Source: Photorhabdus thracensis
GTDB taxonomy: Bacteria > Pseudomonadota > Gammaproteobacteria > Enterobacterales > Enterobacteriaceae
Direction: 5' to 3'
DNA length: 64,000 bases
NCBI RefSeq assembly: GCF_001010285.1
Contig: NZ_CP011104.1
Location: 2,728,001 to 2,792,000, forward strand
Positions 28,610 to 39,454 of this stretch are shown in pieces (positions within the stretch are counted from its first letter, which is position 1; every line of letters begins with the position of its first letter). The position numbers and the translations under genes are program-made. The notes below the pieces were generated by a model. The model worked only from the letters and a program-made list of their open reading frames with translations. It had not been told where the DNA came from and ran no database searches.

Positions 28610-29953
28610 TCATCCTTCCTGCTCAATCTTAGTCAGCACTTCACGCAGTACCGGACCATATTCATATTTGCCGGGACAGACATAGGTACAAAGTGCCAGG
28701 TCCTCCTCATCCAACTCCAGACAACCCAGTGCCTGAGCACTATCGGTATCACCTGCAAGCAGATCCCGCAGCAAATGCGTTGCCATAATATCCAAAGGCA
28801 TAACACGCTCGTAGTTACCGATTGGCACCATAGAGCGCTCACCGCCATTCATTGTGGTTGAAAAAGCAAAACGCTTATTTTTCAGGAAATGACCAATAGT
28901 GGTACGGGTAACAGAAAACTTATCGGCACCCGGCATGATCCAACCAAACAGCTCTTTTTCGCGGCCTTCACGCAAAACAGAAACTAAGGTGTGGAAGCGG
29001 CCGAGATAGTGATGAGCATCATCTGACTGCGTACCACACAATACAGAACCTGAAATAATACGGTTTTCGCCCGCTTTCAATTGATCCTGAGTCAACTCAA
29101 GCAGGTCTGCACCCAGACAGGTACGCATAAGACGCGGCTTCTCAACTTGTGGTCCTGCCAGTGCAATAACACGGTCAGTATAAAGTGTGCCGGTAGTGAA
29201 TAACTTACCGATAGCAATCACATCCTGATATCCCAGGTGCCATACCGTTTTAGTCGCGCTGACGGGTTCAATAAAGTGGATGTGAGTTCCAGCAAGTCCC
29301 GCAGGGTGTGGACCAGAGAACTGATTATAAGTGATTTGTGCATTATTACCGGCATTCGGCAAGCTTCCTGCGCCGTGGCAAACATGAACTTTACCTTCGG
29401 TTAATCTGGTCAGCACATTCAGGCCATCAACAAAAGCCTCTTCCTCGGTAGCAATAACCACCTGTGGATTTGCAGCCAGGGGCTGGGTATCCATTGCTGT
29501 TACAAAAATTGCTTTCGGCGAGGAACCGGGAGCAGGGCTTTGACTGTAAGGGCGGGTACGCAGTGCAGTCCATAATCCGGAATCAATCAGATTCTTTTCT
29601 GCTTGTTCCCGGGATAACTGAGCAAGTTGGCAACGATCATAACGGTCAAAATCAACCTGCTCGTCTCCAGTTATCTCAATCACAATTGACTGAAAAACAC
29701 GTCGCTCACCACGATTGATCGCAACTACCTGCCCACAGGCCGGACTGGTGAAAACCACCCCTGGATTCTTTTTATCTTCAAAAAGAATCTGGCCTTTCTT
29801 AACATGCTCACCTTCCTTAACCAACATAGAAGGACGCATTCCAACATACTCATCACCCAGCAGTGCTACATGGCGAATCGTCGGACCGTCTTCTATCACT
29901 TGAGCAGGCGCTCCTGCAATCGGGAGGTCGAGTCCTTTTTTAATTTTAATCAT
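28610..29953 (-). CDS. nqrA: NqrA, Na+-NQR cytoplasmic subunit
   Basis: A 447-residue peripheral subunit, first gene of the nqr operon. The start [16 protein letters not shown] and early [12 protein letters not shown]-like segment ([13 protein letters not shown]) are characteristic of the family, as is the tail [20 protein letters not shown]. It is involved in ubiquinone binding near the membrane. The operon promoter should lie in the 417-base gap upstream, shared divergently with dpaA. Confidence 0.97.
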   Translation of the reverse strand: MIKIKKGLDLPIAGAPAQVIEDGPTIRHVALLGDEYVGMRPSMLVKEGEHVKKGQILFEDKKNPGVVFTSPACGQVVAINRGERRVFQSIVIEITGDEQVDFDRYDRCQLAQLSREQAEKNLIDSGLWTALRTRPYSQSPAPGSSPKAIFVTAMDTQPLAANPQVVIATEEEAFVDGLNVLTRLTEGKVHVCHGAGSLPNAGNNAQITYNQFSGPHPAGLAGTHIHFIEPVSATKTVWHLGYQDVIAIGKLFTTGTLYTDRVIALAGPQVEKPRLMRTCLGADLLELTQDQLKAGENRIISGSVLCGTQSDDAHHYLGRFHTLVSVLREGREKELFGWIMPGADKFSVTRTTIGHFLKNKRFAFSTTMNGGERSMVPIGNYERVMPLDIMATHLLRDLLAGDTDSAQALGCLELDEEDLALCTYVCPGKYEYGPVLREVLTKIEQEG

Positions 29954-30370
29954 AAGATTTGCACAAGTTTATCAATTAAATCATATGCTACAAATTACCT
30001 GGTGGTAACATAGCCACTCTATAAAAAAACCCTTAAGTCACGAATCGTACCCAGGTTATAATTCTCCGATAATTGTTACGATTTTCTCTTAATCTCAGGG
30101 CGGCAATTTTAACATCTCCCTTCTTCGACTGTCTGACTAATCAAGTGATTTAGTTCAAGCAAACAGGAATAATTTTGGCCCTGAACCATTAACAGATCGC
30201 AAAAAACGAACTATTGTATCACCTTTCCCGACAACTGATTATTTTTTGATCTCATAATCACTTTGCAGGATAAAACCATCGTTATTATTTTTTATTCACA
30301 AAGTCGATCACTCATGGCAATCTTAAGCTAAATTCCAGGTTAGCCCACGACATCTCTATACGGTAGTCAC
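29954..30370. promoter_or_regulatory. divergent upstream region of nqrA and dpaA
   Basis: A 417-base AT-rich gap between two divergent genes, so it must hold the nqr promoter (minus strand) and the dpaA promoter (plus strand). I see no open frame worth calling and no operator that I can name with confidence. Confidence 0.5.
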
Positions 30371-31105
30371 ATGAAAAAAACTGCTGCTTTTGCTGCAATA
30401 ACGTTGTTGTCTTTTAGTTCATCCCTACCTGTCTATGCTCAGGATACTTTAGTTCAACTTAAGAAAAGCTCCCCCACGTCACCCGGCTATCCCATCTTTA
30501 TCCAAATATTCAAAGAGGAGAGGATACTGGAGCTTTACACTAAAAATAATCATGGAAACTACCAACTGACTAAAAGCTACCCCATTTGCAATTACTCTGG
30601 TGGCCTCAGCCCTAAAACCACAGAAGGTGATTTGAAAAGCCCAGAAGGTTTTTATCGTGTAAAAACCAGTCAGCTAAATCCAAATAGTCGGTATTACCGA
30701 TCTATTAATCTCGGTTTTCCAAATGAATACGATAAATCCAGAGGCTATTCCGGCAACCATTTAATGATCCACGGCGAGTGTAAATCTGTCGGCTGTTACG
30801 CGATGACTAACGGTTACATGGATGAGATTTACCATTATACAGAAAGTGCATTATTGCGCGGACAGTATGAAATTGATATCAGCATTTACCCATTCAGAAT
30901 GACACCGCAGAATATGTTACGCCACCGCTCATCCTCCCATTATATGTTTTGGCTACAATTACAACCGGCCTATGAGTATTTTGTCAAAAATAACCGGCCA
31001 ACAGCGATTAGCGTCATCAATGGTCAATATACGGTTAACGCAACACCTTATAAATCGCCATCTTTACAGAATCAATCACAATATGCGTTCACCAAGATGA
31101 AATAG
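30371..31105 (+). CDS. dpaA: DpaA (YafK/LdtF), YkuD-fold peptidoglycan-Lpp hydrolase
   Basis: A 244-residue exported protein (signal peptide, cleavage near VYAQD, about residue 23). It carries the YkuD-type catalytic motif HGECKSVGCYAMT near residue 137, with the catalytic Cys in SVGCYAM. The E. coli homolog cleaves the bond between peptidoglycan and Braun lipoprotein rather than forming cross-links. Its 3' end overlaps the convergent yafJ gene by 30 bases. Confidence 0.9.
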   Translation: MKKTAAFAAITLLSFSSSLPVYAQDTLVQLKKSSPTSPGYPIFIQIFKEERILELYTKNNHGNYQLTKSYPICNYSGGLSPKTTEGDLKSPEGFYRVKTSQLNPNSRYYRSINLGFPNEYDKSRGYSGNHLMIHGECKSVGCYAMTNGYMDEIYHYTESALLRGQYEIDISIYPFRMTPQNMLRHRSSSHYMFWLQLQPAYEYFVKNNRPTAISVINGQYTVNATPYKSPSLQNQSQYAFTKMK

Positions 31106-31843
31106 CGCATAATCACCCGGCGCGATCCGGTTCCAGGACTCATTGCCGGTTAAAGGCTGAGTCACAATGACAGAAACGACATCATCCGGCTTAGTGTGCT
31201 GTTGGAAATCAATTTCAACATCCTGATCCAGAAGTTTTGCTTTTCCAAACGGCGCCCGGCGGGTAATCCAATAAAGATGAGTTGAACAATATGCCATCAC
31301 AAAACACCCATCTGACAGCAGCATATTGAATACACCTTTTTTCCTGAGTTCATCCGCCAGTGAGGCAATAAAACGAAAAACCGCAGGCCAGTTAGAGGGA
31401 GTCCTTGGATATTTTTGTGAAAGTTGATGTAAAATCCAGCAAAAAGCATATTCACTGTCAGTTTGCCCGACGGGACGATATTGACCGGTTTCAAGCCGCC
31501 GATAACCTCTAAGTTGCCCATTATGGGCATAGGTCCAATTGCGCCCCCACATCTCACGGATAAAAGGGTGGGTATTTTCCAACGCAACATTACCCCGGTT
31601 AGCCTGCCGGATATGAGAGATCACCACTCTGGATTTAATCGGGTACTCTTGTACAAAACGGGCAACAGGTGAATGGCAACCTGGTTGATGATCTTTAAAT
31701 GTGCGACAGCCCCGCCCCTCATAAAAAGTGATCCCCCAACCATCTTTATGGGGTCCGGTATGACCGCCACGCTGAATCAGACCACGTAAACTAAAGCAGA
31801 TATCTGTTGGCACATTTGCACTCATGCCAAGTAACTCACACAT
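31076..31843 (-). CDS. yafJ: YafJ, class II glutamine amidotransferase-like protein
   Basis: A 255-residue protein with an N-terminal nucleophile amidotransferase fold. The Cys at position 2 (MCELLGMSANVPTD) would be the nucleophile after Met removal. RGGHTGPHKDGWGITFYEG, ISHIRQAN and WTYAHNGQLRGY are conserved glutaminase blocks. The acceptor substrate is unknown. It lies 24 bases downstream of gmhA and is probably cotranscribed with it, as in E. coli. Confidence 0.92.
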   Translation of the reverse strand: MCELLGMSANVPTDICFSLRGLIQRGGHTGPHKDGWGITFYEGRGCRTFKDHQPGCHSPVARFVQEYPIKSRVVISHIRQANRGNVALENTHPFIREMWGRNWTYAHNGQLRGYRRLETGQYRPVGQTDSEYAFCWILHQLSQKYPRTPSNWPAVFRFIASLADELRKKGVFNMLLSDGCFVMAYCSTHLYWITRRAPFGKAKLLDQDVEIDFQQHTKPDDVVSVIVTQPLTGNESWNRIAPGDYALFHLGERIL

Positions 31844-31867
31844 TGCCCACCTCTGTAGCCTGTAAAA

Positions 31868-32449
31868 TCAAGCTTTAACCATCTCTTTTTCGATAAGTTG
31901 AATCAGGATATGAATCACTTTGATATGAATTTCCTGAATACGATCTGCATAGCCAAAATGTGGGACACGAATCTCCACATCAGCCGTTCCTGCCATTTTG
32001 CCGCCATCTTTACCTGTCAACGTAATCACTTTCATACCTTTCAAGCGGGCAGCTTCAACGGCCTTAATAATATTGCCGGAATTACCGGAAGTAGAGATAC
32101 CCAGCAAAACATCTCCTGCTTGCCCGACCGCTTCCACATAACGGGAAAAAACGAATTCATAACCAAAATCATTACTGACGCAGGAAAGATGACTCACATC
32201 AGAAATTGCAATCGCCGGATAACCGGGGCGATTTTCGCGATAACGGCCTGTCAATTCCTCCGCGAAATGCATCGCATCACAATGCGAACCACCATTACCG
32301 CAAGACAGTACCTTGCCACCCGCTTTAAATGAATCAGCCAGTAATACCGCTGCTTTCTGAATCGCTTCAATATTTGCATCGTTACTTAAAAACTTTGCCA
32401 GCGTATCCGCGGCCTCACTCAATTCACTACGGATCAGGTCTTGATACAT
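31868..32449 (-). CDS. gmhA: GmhA, sedoheptulose-7-phosphate isomerase
   Basis: A 193-residue cytoplasmic SIS-domain enzyme. It makes D-glycero-D-manno-heptose 7-phosphate, the first step of LPS inner-core heptose synthesis. Motifs: [22 protein letters not shown] (phosphate and zinc region, about residue 48; note the internal Cys), [12 protein letters not shown] (about residue 116) and a C-terminal [13 protein letters not shown] helix. Length matches E. coli GmhA. It is divergent from fadE across 254 bases. Confidence 0.95.
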   Translation of the reverse strand: MYQDLIRSELSEAADTLAKFLSNDANIEAIQKAAVLLADSFKAGGKVLSCGNGGSHCDAMHFAEELTGRYRENRPGYPAIAISDVSHLSCVSNDFGYEFVFSRYVEAVGQAGDVLLGISTSGNSGNIIKAVEAARLKGMKVITLTGKDGGKMAGTADVEIRVPHFGYADRIQEIHIKVIHILIQLIEKEMVKA

Positions 32450-32703
32450 AGGTTCCTCACTTCAGTCAGGTAATCTTTAATGTTGCTCCAAAGGGCAGTT
32501 TACCGGATCAAGGGTATCGAAAGAAGATAACATCACATTTCCGGAAAATTAATCTGCTCGCGATCTCCATCAGTTTGTGAGCTGTATTGTAATTAAGATG
32601 TAAATATATTGATAAAAACAGATTACTGGTCTAAAAAGAAAGGAACATCACAACAGGTCCGACCTCTGATGACTTACCCTGAGATTAACCAGGAGCTTTT
32701 ATT

Positions 32704-35139
32704 ATGACCACATTGAGTATTGTTCTATTCTTAGTATTAATTGGGATGCTTTGCTACCACAAAGTTAATCTCAATCTCAGCAGCCTGCTGCTTCTTGTCT
32801 ATACCGTCCTGATGGGTGCTATTGATGCATGGAGCTACTGGATTTTACTGCCAATGGCCATCATTCTGTTCCCGCTGAATTTTTCGCCAATGCGTCACTC
32901 CTTACTTTCCGCTCCGGCATTGAAAGCCTTTCGTAAAGTGATGCCGAGCCTGTCCCGTACCGAAAAAGAGGCCCTTGACGCCGGTACTACCTGGTGGGAA
33001 GGTGATCTGTTCCGGGGTAAACCTGATTGGAAAAAATTACATGACTATCCAAAGCCTCAGTTAACCGCTGAAGAACAAGCATTTTTGGATGGACCGGTAG
33101 AAGAAGCCTGCCGCCTGACCAATGATTTCCAGATAAGCCATGAACTTGCTGATTTACCACCTGAATTATGGAACTACCTGAAAGAACACCGCTTCTTTGC
33201 CATGATTATTAAAAAAGAATATGGCGGCCTGGAATTTTCAGCTTATGCGCAAGCTCAGGTATTGCAAAAACTGGCAGGTACTTCCGGCATTCTGGCCATC
33301 ACCGTAGGTGTACCTAACTCCCTTGGCCCAGGTGAATTATTACAGCATTATGGCACCGACGAGCAGAAAAACCGTTATTTACCCCGACTGGCCCGTGGTG
33401 AAGAGATCCCTTGTTTCGCTCTGACCAGCCCGGAAGCCGGTTCAGATGCCGGTGCTATCCCAGATACAGGCGTGGTTTGTATGGGAGAATGGCAAGGCGA
33501 ACAAATTCTGGGTATGCGTCTAACCTGGAACAAGCGTTACATCACCCTTGCCCCTATCGCCACCGTACTTGGCCTGGCTTTCAAACTCTCTGACCCTGAC
33601 CATTTACTGGGTGATACAACAGAATTAGGCATTACCTGTGCATTGATCCCAACAAATGTACCGGGAGTCGAAATTGGTCATCGCCATTTCCCACTGAACA
33701 TTCCATTCCAGAATGGTCCGACTCGCGGTAAAGATATTTTTGTACCAATCGACTATATCATTGGTGGACCAAAAATGGCCGGACAAGGCTGGCGTATGCT
33801 GGTTGAGTGTCTGTCTGTTGGCCGCGGCATCACCCTGCCGTCAAACGCAACCGGTGGTTTGAAAAGCGTTGCCATGGCGATTGGCGCATACGCTTATATT
33901 CGCCGTCAGTTCAAAATGCCAATTGGTAAAATGGAAGGGATTGAAGAGCCACTGGCACGCATTGCCGGTAACGCCTATCTGATGGACGCCGCTTCAACGC
34001 TTGCTACAACAGGTATCATGCTGGGCGAGAAACCCTCCGTGTTATCAGCTATTGTGAAATATCATTGTACTCACAGAGGCCAGCGTTCGGTTATTGACGC
34101 AATGGATATTGCTGGTGGTAAAGGTATTTGCCTTGGCCCATCCAACTTCGTTGCCCGCGCTTATCAGGGCGCACCTATCGCCATTACCGTTGAAGGCGCT
34201 AATATTCTGACCCGCAACATGATTATTTATGGTCAGGGGGCTATTCGCTGTCATCCTTATGTACTTGATGAAATGGCCGCGGTTGAAAATAACCGTATTA
34301 AAGATTTTGATAAGGCATTGTTTAGCCACCTCGGTCACGTTGCCAGTAACCTGTTACGCAGCTTCTGGCTTGGCCTGACCAATGGCCGCACCAGCAGCAC
34401 ACCGGTTAATGATGCAACCCGCCGTTATTATCAACAATTAAACCGTCAGAGTGCTAACCTGGCTCTGTTATCAGATGTGGCAATGGGGGTATTAGGTGGC
34501 AGCCTGAAACGCCGTGAACGTGTCTCTGCCCGTCTTGGGGATGTTTTGAGTCAAACGTATCTGGCTTCAGCGACCTTGAAACGTTATGAAGATGAAGGTC
34601 GCCAGAAAGACGATTTACCGCTAGTACACTGGGCCGTTCAGGATAGCCTGTATCAGGCAGAACAGGCGATAGACAACTTACTGCGTAATTTCCCAAACCG
34701 TCTGGTTGCAGGTCTGATGCGCGTTATTGTCTTCCCATTAGGACGTGTGCATTCAGCGCCATCTGACCATTTAGATCACAAACTGGCGCAGCTCTTACAA
34801 CAGCCTTCAGCTACCCGTGATCGTATTGGCCGTGGTCAGTATCTGACACCAAACGAACATAATCCTCATGGATTATTGGAAGAAGCTCTGCACGACATTA
34901 TTGCCGCAGAACCGATTCATGCCCGTCTGAGCCGCGAAGCTGGCAAACGCCTTGGCTTTACTGGCCTGGATAAACTGGCAGAACGAGCGCTGGCAGAACA
35001 TAAGATTACACCAGAAGAGGCGGAAATTCTGAAACGTGCCGAAGCAAACCGTTTACGCTCTATTAATGTCGATGAGTTTGAACCGGAAGCGCTGGCTGTT
35101 CCTGTTCAGGACAAAAAACTAAAAACGAAAGCGGCCTGA
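32704..35139 (+). CDS. fadE: FadE acyl-CoA dehydrogenase
   Basis: An 811-residue flavoenzyme for the first step of fatty acid beta-oxidation. It has an N-terminal hydrophobic region (residues 1-65), an acyl-CoA dehydrogenase core with [20 protein letters not shown] (about residue 235) and the FAD-contacting [12 protein letters not shown] and [10 protein letters not shown] blocks (about residues 475-505), then a long C-terminal extension typical of enteric FadE. A strong terminator follows. Confidence 0.95.
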   Translation: MTTLSIVLFLVLIGMLCYHKVNLNLSSLLLLVYTVLMGAIDAWSYWILLPMAIILFPLNFSPMRHSLLSAPALKAFRKVMPSLSRTEKEALDAGTTWWEGDLFRGKPDWKKLHDYPKPQLTAEEQAFLDGPVEEACRLTNDFQISHELADLPPELWNYLKEHRFFAMIIKKEYGGLEFSAYAQAQVLQKLAGTSGILAITVGVPNSLGPGELLQHYGTDEQKNRYLPRLARGEEIPCFALTSPEAGSDAGAIPDTGVVCMGEWQGEQILGMRLTWNKRYITLAPIATVLGLAFKLSDPDHLLGDTTELGITCALIPTNVPGVEIGHRHFPLNIPFQNGPTRGKDIFVPIDYIIGGPKMAGQGWRMLVECLSVGRGITLPSNATGGLKSVAMAIGAYAYIRRQFKMPIGKMEGIEEPLARIAGNAYLMDAASTLATTGIMLGEKPSVLSAIVKYHCTHRGQRSVIDAMDIAGGKGICLGPSNFVARAYQGAPIAITVEGANILTRNMIIYGQGAIRCHPYVLDEMAAVENNRIKDFDKALFSHLGHVASNLLRSFWLGLTNGRTSSTPVNDATRRYYQQLNRQSANLALLSDVAMGVLGGSLKRRERVSARLGDVLSQTYLASATLKRYEDEGRQKDDLPLVHWAVQDSLYQAEQAIDNLLRNFPNRLVAGLMRVIVFPLGRVHSAPSDHLDHKLAQLLQQPSATRDRIGRGQYLTPNEHNPHGLLEEALHDIIAAEPIHARLSREAGKRLGFTGLDKLAERALAEHKITPEEAEILKRAEANRLRSINVDEFEPEALAVPVQDKKLKTKAA

Positions 35140-35171
35140 TGCTGACGGCTGAAAAAGAGTAAAAACTAATC

Positions 35172-35206
35172 ACGGGGCGATATCCCAGGGTATCGCCCCG
35201 TATTTT
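35172..35206. terminator. bidirectional terminator between fadE and lysA
   Basis: An 11-base perfect stem ACGGGGCGATA / TATCGCCCCGT with an 8-base loop and a TATTTTA tail. It separates two convergent genes and can serve both: it follows the fadE stop and touches the lysA stop. Confidence 0.85.
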
Positions 35207-36476
35207 ATGACAAGGATACCTCTTCCAATGCTAATAACTCTTCAATCGTTTGACGACGGCGGATCAATTGAGGTTTGCCATTAATAAACAGTACTTCGGA
35301 AATAAGCGGACGACTATTGTAATTAGAAGACATTGACGCACCATAAGCACCGGTATCATGAAAAACCAGATAATCGCCAACCTGAACAGGTGGCAACATT
35401 CTTGGCGCAACCCCACCACCCTCTACCTGAGTGAAAACATCACCTGATTCACATAACGGACCTGCGACTAATGTTTCCTGCAATGGATGCTGTTCAAGCT
35501 GATGCCCATCAGCAGGCAAAACCGAAATATGGTGATAACTGCCATACATCGCTGGACGCATTAAGTCATTGAATCCCGCATCCACCAGCACATAATGACG
35601 GCTCCCCATCTGTTTAACAGCCCGAACTTCTGTCATCAGAATGCCGGATTCTGCAACCAAAAATCTCCCTGGTTCAATTTCCAGCTCAACGCTATGACCT
35701 AAATATTGCTCAATTCTTTTACGGGCATCATCCCACAACCCAAAATAGTGAGCGATATTGATCTGTTCATCTCCCTGCTGATAAGGAGTAGATAAACCAC
35801 CACCGGCTGAAATTGCCTGAATATCTTCACCGCAGAGAATAACCTGTTCAACCATAGCATCGCATACACTCGCAAGGTGTTGATAATCAACACCAGAGCC
35901 GATATGCATATGCAAACCAAGCAATTTCAATCCATAGTGTCGTATTTTCTCAATTGCCAGTGAGAGATCCTGATACCAAATACCATGTTTGCTGTTTTCA
36001 CCACCAGTATTCGTTTTCTGGCTATGACCATGACCGAACCCAGGGTTAATCCGCAACCATACCGGATGCCCTTTTTTACATTGACCAATCTGCTCCAGCA
36101 TATCAATAGAACCCGCATTCACTGGAATATCCAGTTCGGTTACCTGTTTAAGCGTTGGCATATCTATCAAATCAGCGGTAAAAACGATCTCTGCCATTTC
36201 TTGGCCTGGACAAAACCCAGCCCGCAAAGCACGCTCAATTTCACCCAGTGAAACTGCATCAACTTTCACACCATACTCACGCATAAGACGCAAAATATGA
36301 GTATTAGAGCAAGCTTTCTGCGCAAACCGAATCACATCAAACTGACGTAACATCCTGATTCTTTGGATAATCATTTCGCTATCATAAACCCATAACGGAG
36401 CGCCATAAGTTTCTGGCAGACAGCTCAGATTTTCTGGTATCAGACCAGAACGACTATTGCGGATAAAGGTGTTCAT
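35205..36476 (-). CDS. lysA: LysA, diaminopimelate decarboxylase
   Basis: A PLP-dependent enzyme for the last step of lysine synthesis. I place the start at the ATG at 36476 (MNTFIRNSR), since the GTG at 36491 adds only five residues. This gives 423 residues, close to E. coli LysA. Visible motifs: FAQKACSNTHILRLM (PLP lysine, about residue 54), GFGHGHSQKTNTGGENSKHG (about residue 148), AGGGLSTPYQQG, PLCESGDVF and a terminal RRRQTIEELLALEE. LysR is encoded divergently. Confidence 0.95.
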   Translation of the reverse strand: MNTFIRNSRSGLIPENLSCLPETYGAPLWVYDSEMIIQRIRMLRQFDVIRFAQKACSNTHILRLMREYGVKVDAVSLGEIERALRAGFCPGQEMAEIVFTADLIDMPTLKQVTELDIPVNAGSIDMLEQIGQCKKGHPVWLRINPGFGHGHSQKTNTGGENSKHGIWYQDLSLAIEKIRHYGLKLLGLHMHIGSGVDYQHLASVCDAMVEQVILCGEDIQAISAGGGLSTPYQQGDEQINIAHYFGLWDDARKRIEQYLGHSVELEIEPGRFLVAESGILMTEVRAVKQMGSRHYVLVDAGFNDLMRPAMYGSYHHISVLPADGHQLEQHPLQETLVAGPLCESGDVFTQVEGGGVAPRMLPPVQVGDYLVFHDTGAYGASMSSNYNSRPLISEVLFINGKPQLIRRRQTIEELLALEEVSLS

Positions 36477-36491
36477 CAGGGTTTCTCTCAC

Positions 36492-36600
36492 AAAATCAGC
36501 AGATAACCCATTATTGGCAGTAAAAAACAGGAATAAAAATATCTGTTTCGCTATAGTCTATTCATCTGTGATATAGAGTTACCAACTGAAGGAGTCATCT
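36492..36600. promoter_or_regulatory. lysA-lysR divergent promoter region
   Basis: A 109-base region between divergent lysA and lysR. It contains inverted CTATA / TATAG half-sites (36551-36555 and 36572-36576) that could be part of a LysR operator. The family logic (LysR activates lysA in response to diaminopimelate) is established in E. coli; the exact site here is a guess. Confidence 0.45.
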
Positions 36601-37536
36601 ATGTCTGCTTGTTCATGGCGCCATATTGAAATATTCCATGCGGTAATGACGGCAAAAAATCTGACAGAAGCGGCGGTTTTATTACAAACTTCACAACCAA
36701 CGGTCAGCCGGGAATTAGCACGATTCGAGCATCTGATAAAATTCAAACTGTTTGACCGGGTAAAAGGCCGCTTGCATCCGACAGCACAAGGATTACGCCT
36801 TTTTGAAGAAGTTCAGCGCTCCTATTATGGACTTGAAAGAATAATGAATGCGGCTGACAGTATCCGGAAATTTCAACACGCTCAACTTTCTATTACCTGC
36901 CTGCCGGTATTTTCACAATCCTTGTTACCTAAAGTTTGTCACAACTTTACCCGTCAATACCCTGAGGCTAATCTAACCATCATTCCACAGGAATCACCGC
37001 TATTGGAGGAGTGGCTCTCAGCTCAACGTCATGACCTTGGCCTGACCGAACATTTGCAAACACCACCCGGTACACAAAGAGAAACACTGATCACGCTGAA
37101 TGAAATTTGTGTATTGCCTGCCGCTCATCCGCTCAGTCATAAATCATTACTGACTCCTGAAGATTTCAGTGGACAAAATTTTATCAGCCTTTCGATAACA
37201 GACAGCTACCGTCAACTTATTGATGGAATCTTCGTAGAGCACCATATTAACCGCCGAATGATTATGGAAACTCACAGTGCCGCATCAGTCTGTGCAATGG
37301 TACGGGAAGGTATCGGCGTTTCTATTGTCAACCCACTGACCGTGCTCGATTATCTGGACCACCACAGCGAAGCTGAAATATGCGCCCGCCCGTTTAGTAT
37401 TAACATTCCTTTTACTGTCAGCTTGATCAAACCCATTCACCGCCCTTCTTCCGCCCCAGTCGATACTTTTATTGAACACCTGAAAGCACAAATTGCCCTG
37501 TTTCCTCAGAAATTGAAGTCAGCTTTTCAGCATTAA
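36601..37536 (+). CDS. lysR: LysR, activator of lysA
   Basis: A 311-residue LysR-type regulator. The HTH region contains NLTEAAVLLQTSQPTVSRELARFE (residues 20-44) and the effector domain contains QESPLLEEWLSAQRHDLGLTE, which is nearly identical to E. coli LysR. Placement divergent from lysA supports true orthology rather than a generic family member. GAAGGAG lies upstream of the start. Its 3' end overlaps the convergent regulator gene by 18 bases. Confidence 0.95.
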   Translation: MSACSWRHIEIFHAVMTAKNLTEAAVLLQTSQPTVSRELARFEHLIKFKLFDRVKGRLHPTAQGLRLFEEVQRSYYGLERIMNAADSIRKFQHAQLSITCLPVFSQSLLPKVCHNFTRQYPEANLTIIPQESPLLEEWLSAQRHDLGLTEHLQTPPGTQRETLITLNEICVLPAAHPLSHKSLLTPEDFSGQNFISLSITDSYRQLIDGIFVEHHINRRMIMETHSAASVCAMVREGIGVSIVNPLTVLDYLDHHSEAEICARPFSINIPFTVSLIKPIHRPSSAPVDTFIEHLKAQIALFPQKLKSAFQH

Positions 37537-38433
37537 CTTTTGCCAGTACGGAGAAGAAGCAAACCATTTCACCAAAAAGTCCAGTAATGTCCTGAGCGTT
37601 GCCGGCATATTTTGACGACTGGCATAAATACCATAAATACCCATGGCCTGAGATTGATATTCCGGCAACAACTGAATCAGTTTTCCTGATGCCAGATGAG
37701 AAGCAACAGAATAATAAGGTTGCATAGCGATTCCCGCACCTTGCAATGTTGCTTCCATTAAGACAACAGATTCATTGGCGCTCAAAGTGCCACTAACAGG
37801 AACAGAATATTTTTCCCCCTGACGTTCAAACAACCAAAGACTTTTACCAAAGAAGTTATAAGTCATACAGTTATGCAATGCCAAATCAGCAGGCTTATGA
37901 GGGATAATTTTTCCTGCCAGATAGGAAGGAGCAGCACAAACAACAGAGTGGCAAATCGATAACGGTCTGGCAATCAAATTCGGTTCCAGATTATTTGTGA
38001 TCCGTAACGCCAAATCTATCCGCTCTTCAACCAGGTTGATTGCCCTATTACTCATCTGCATATCAATAGCTATCTGAGGATAAATTTGCATAAACTCAGG
38101 AATAGCCACAGACAGGGCGCTCATTGCCAAAGACTGAGAACTGCTTATCCGCAAAAGACCACTCAACTCTTGAGCGGCTACTGGCTGATGGATCGGTATC
38201 TCTTCCGCCAATTGCAACAGCTTACGACTGCGCTGATAGGCGATCTCTCCTGCCGATGTCAGGTTAATCTTTCTGGTTGTACGATGTAACAAACGTACTC
38301 CCGCCCATTTTTCCATTTCAGCCAAATAGCGCGACACCATTGCCCGCGACATATCTAACCGTTCCGATGCGGCAATCATGCTCCCTTGTTCTACAATTAT
38401 AGTGAACACTTGCGCAGCAGTGACTCTATCCAT
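37519..38433 (-). CDS. LysR-family transcriptional regulator
   Basis: A 304-residue regulator with an N-terminal winged HTH (ASERLDMSRAMVSRYLAEMEKW, about residues 22-43) and a periplasmic-binding-like effector domain. It is divergent from the metallo-beta-lactamase-fold gene at 38539, with 105 bases between, so it most likely controls that gene and the following DsbA-family gene. The ligand is unknown. Confidence 0.9.
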   Translation of the reverse strand: MDRVTAAQVFTIIVEQGSMIAASERLDMSRAMVSRYLAEMEKWAGVRLLHRTTRKINLTSAGEIAYQRSRKLLQLAEEIPIHQPVAAQELSGLLRISSSQSLAMSALSVAIPEFMQIYPQIAIDMQMSNRAINLVEERIDLALRITNNLEPNLIARPLSICHSVVCAAPSYLAGKIIPHKPADLALHNCMTYNFFGKSLWLFERQGEKYSVPVSGTLSANESVVLMEATLQGAGIAMQPYYSVASHLASGKLIQLLPEYQSQAMGIYGIYASRQNMPATLRTLLDFLVKWFASSPYWQKLMLKS

Positions 38434-38538
38434 TAATTAGCTCGATTTATGCAACAAATAATTGCCAATTATGCGGTTTTTCCATCGAAAAACGCAACTT
38501 ATTATAAGCCCCATTGACACAACATCAGGAATTCAATC

Positions 38539-39423
38539 ATGACTCGCAAAACAACATTAAATATTGCGCTGGCTGGTATCCTTTTTTTAGGTACCGTTTC
38601 TCTGGCACAAGCCGCTAATCTAAAACTGGATGTTTATAATCCAGGTGAAAAAAGCATATTTCCCGTCTCTTCTGAAATCATTAGTGGTGATAAAGAAGTT
38701 GTACTGATCGATGCTCAGTTCCAAAAAAATGATGCTGAAGCACTGGTCAAAAGAATTAAGGATACCGGCAAGAAACTGACAACCATTTACATCAGTCAGT
38801 CCGATCCTGATTTCTACTTCGGTCTCGATGTCCTGACCAACGCGTTCCCTGATGCAAAAGTTATTGCATCGCCAGAAACAATCAAAGAAATCACTAAGAC
38901 TAAAGATGGCAAATTGGCTTATTGGGGAGGTGTCCTGAAAGAACAGGCACCCAAAAAAGTTATCGTGCCGCAACCACTGGAAGGTAACACTTTTACAGTT
39001 GATGGTGAAAATCTGATTGTCGAAGGTCTTGATGGCCCCGCAGCTGACCGTACTTTCGTTTGGATACCAAAACTGAAAGCTGTAGTCGGTGGCGTCACCG
39101 TTTCAGGCAACATTCATGTCTGGATGGCAGATACACAGACTAAAGCATCCCGTAAGAATTGGATGCAGACGTTAGATCGTATAAAAGAGCTGAAACCGAC
39201 AATTGTGGTTCCGGGACATTTTATCGGTAATACACCAATGATATTAGAATCCGTTACTTTCACGCAAAAATACCTGACTATTTTTGAGAAAGAATTACCA
39301 AAAGCGAAGGATTCAAAAGCGCTGATAGCAGCAATGGAAAAGCACTATCCAAAACTTGGAGACAAATCCAGCCTCGAACTGAGTGCCAAAGTGCTGAAAG
39401 GCGAAATGAAGTGGCCTCAATAA
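38539..39423 (+). CDS. periplasmic metallo-beta-lactamase-fold protein with degenerate metal site
   Basis: A 294-residue exported protein (signal peptide ending near AQAAN, residue 27) with the metallo-beta-lactamase fold: early strand VVLIDAQF (about residue 53) and a late VVPGHF (about residue 222). At the position of the HxHxDH metal motif it reads ISQSDPDFYFG (about residue 87). The two leading histidines are Ser and Ser, and the final His is Phe, while the Asp and the following Gly remain. Hydrolase activity is therefore doubtful. It is probably cotranscribed with the DsbA-family gene, 31 bases downstream, and regulated by the divergent LysR-type protein. Confidence 0.8.
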   Translation: MTRKTTLNIALAGILFLGTVSLAQAANLKLDVYNPGEKSIFPVSSEIISGDKEVVLIDAQFQKNDAEALVKRIKDTGKKLTTIYISQSDPDFYFGLDVLTNAFPDAKVIASPETIKEITKTKDGKLAYWGGVLKEQAPKKVIVPQPLEGNTFTVDGENLIVEGLDGPAADRTFVWIPKLKAVVGGVTVSGNIHVWMADTQTKASRKNWMQTLDRIKELKPTIVVPGHFIGNTPMILESVTFTQKYLTIFEKELPKAKDSKALIAAMEKHYPKLGDKSSLELSAKVLKGEMKWPQ

Positions 39424-39454
39424 GTCAATTAACTATTTTTCAGGAATAAGTAAT

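Noticed and set aside
30371-31105. DpaA homolog as an L,D-transpeptidase making cross-links
   Set aside because: Although the YkuD motif is present, its position next to yafJ and gmhA and its overall match are to YafK, whose known activity is hydrolysis of the Lpp link.
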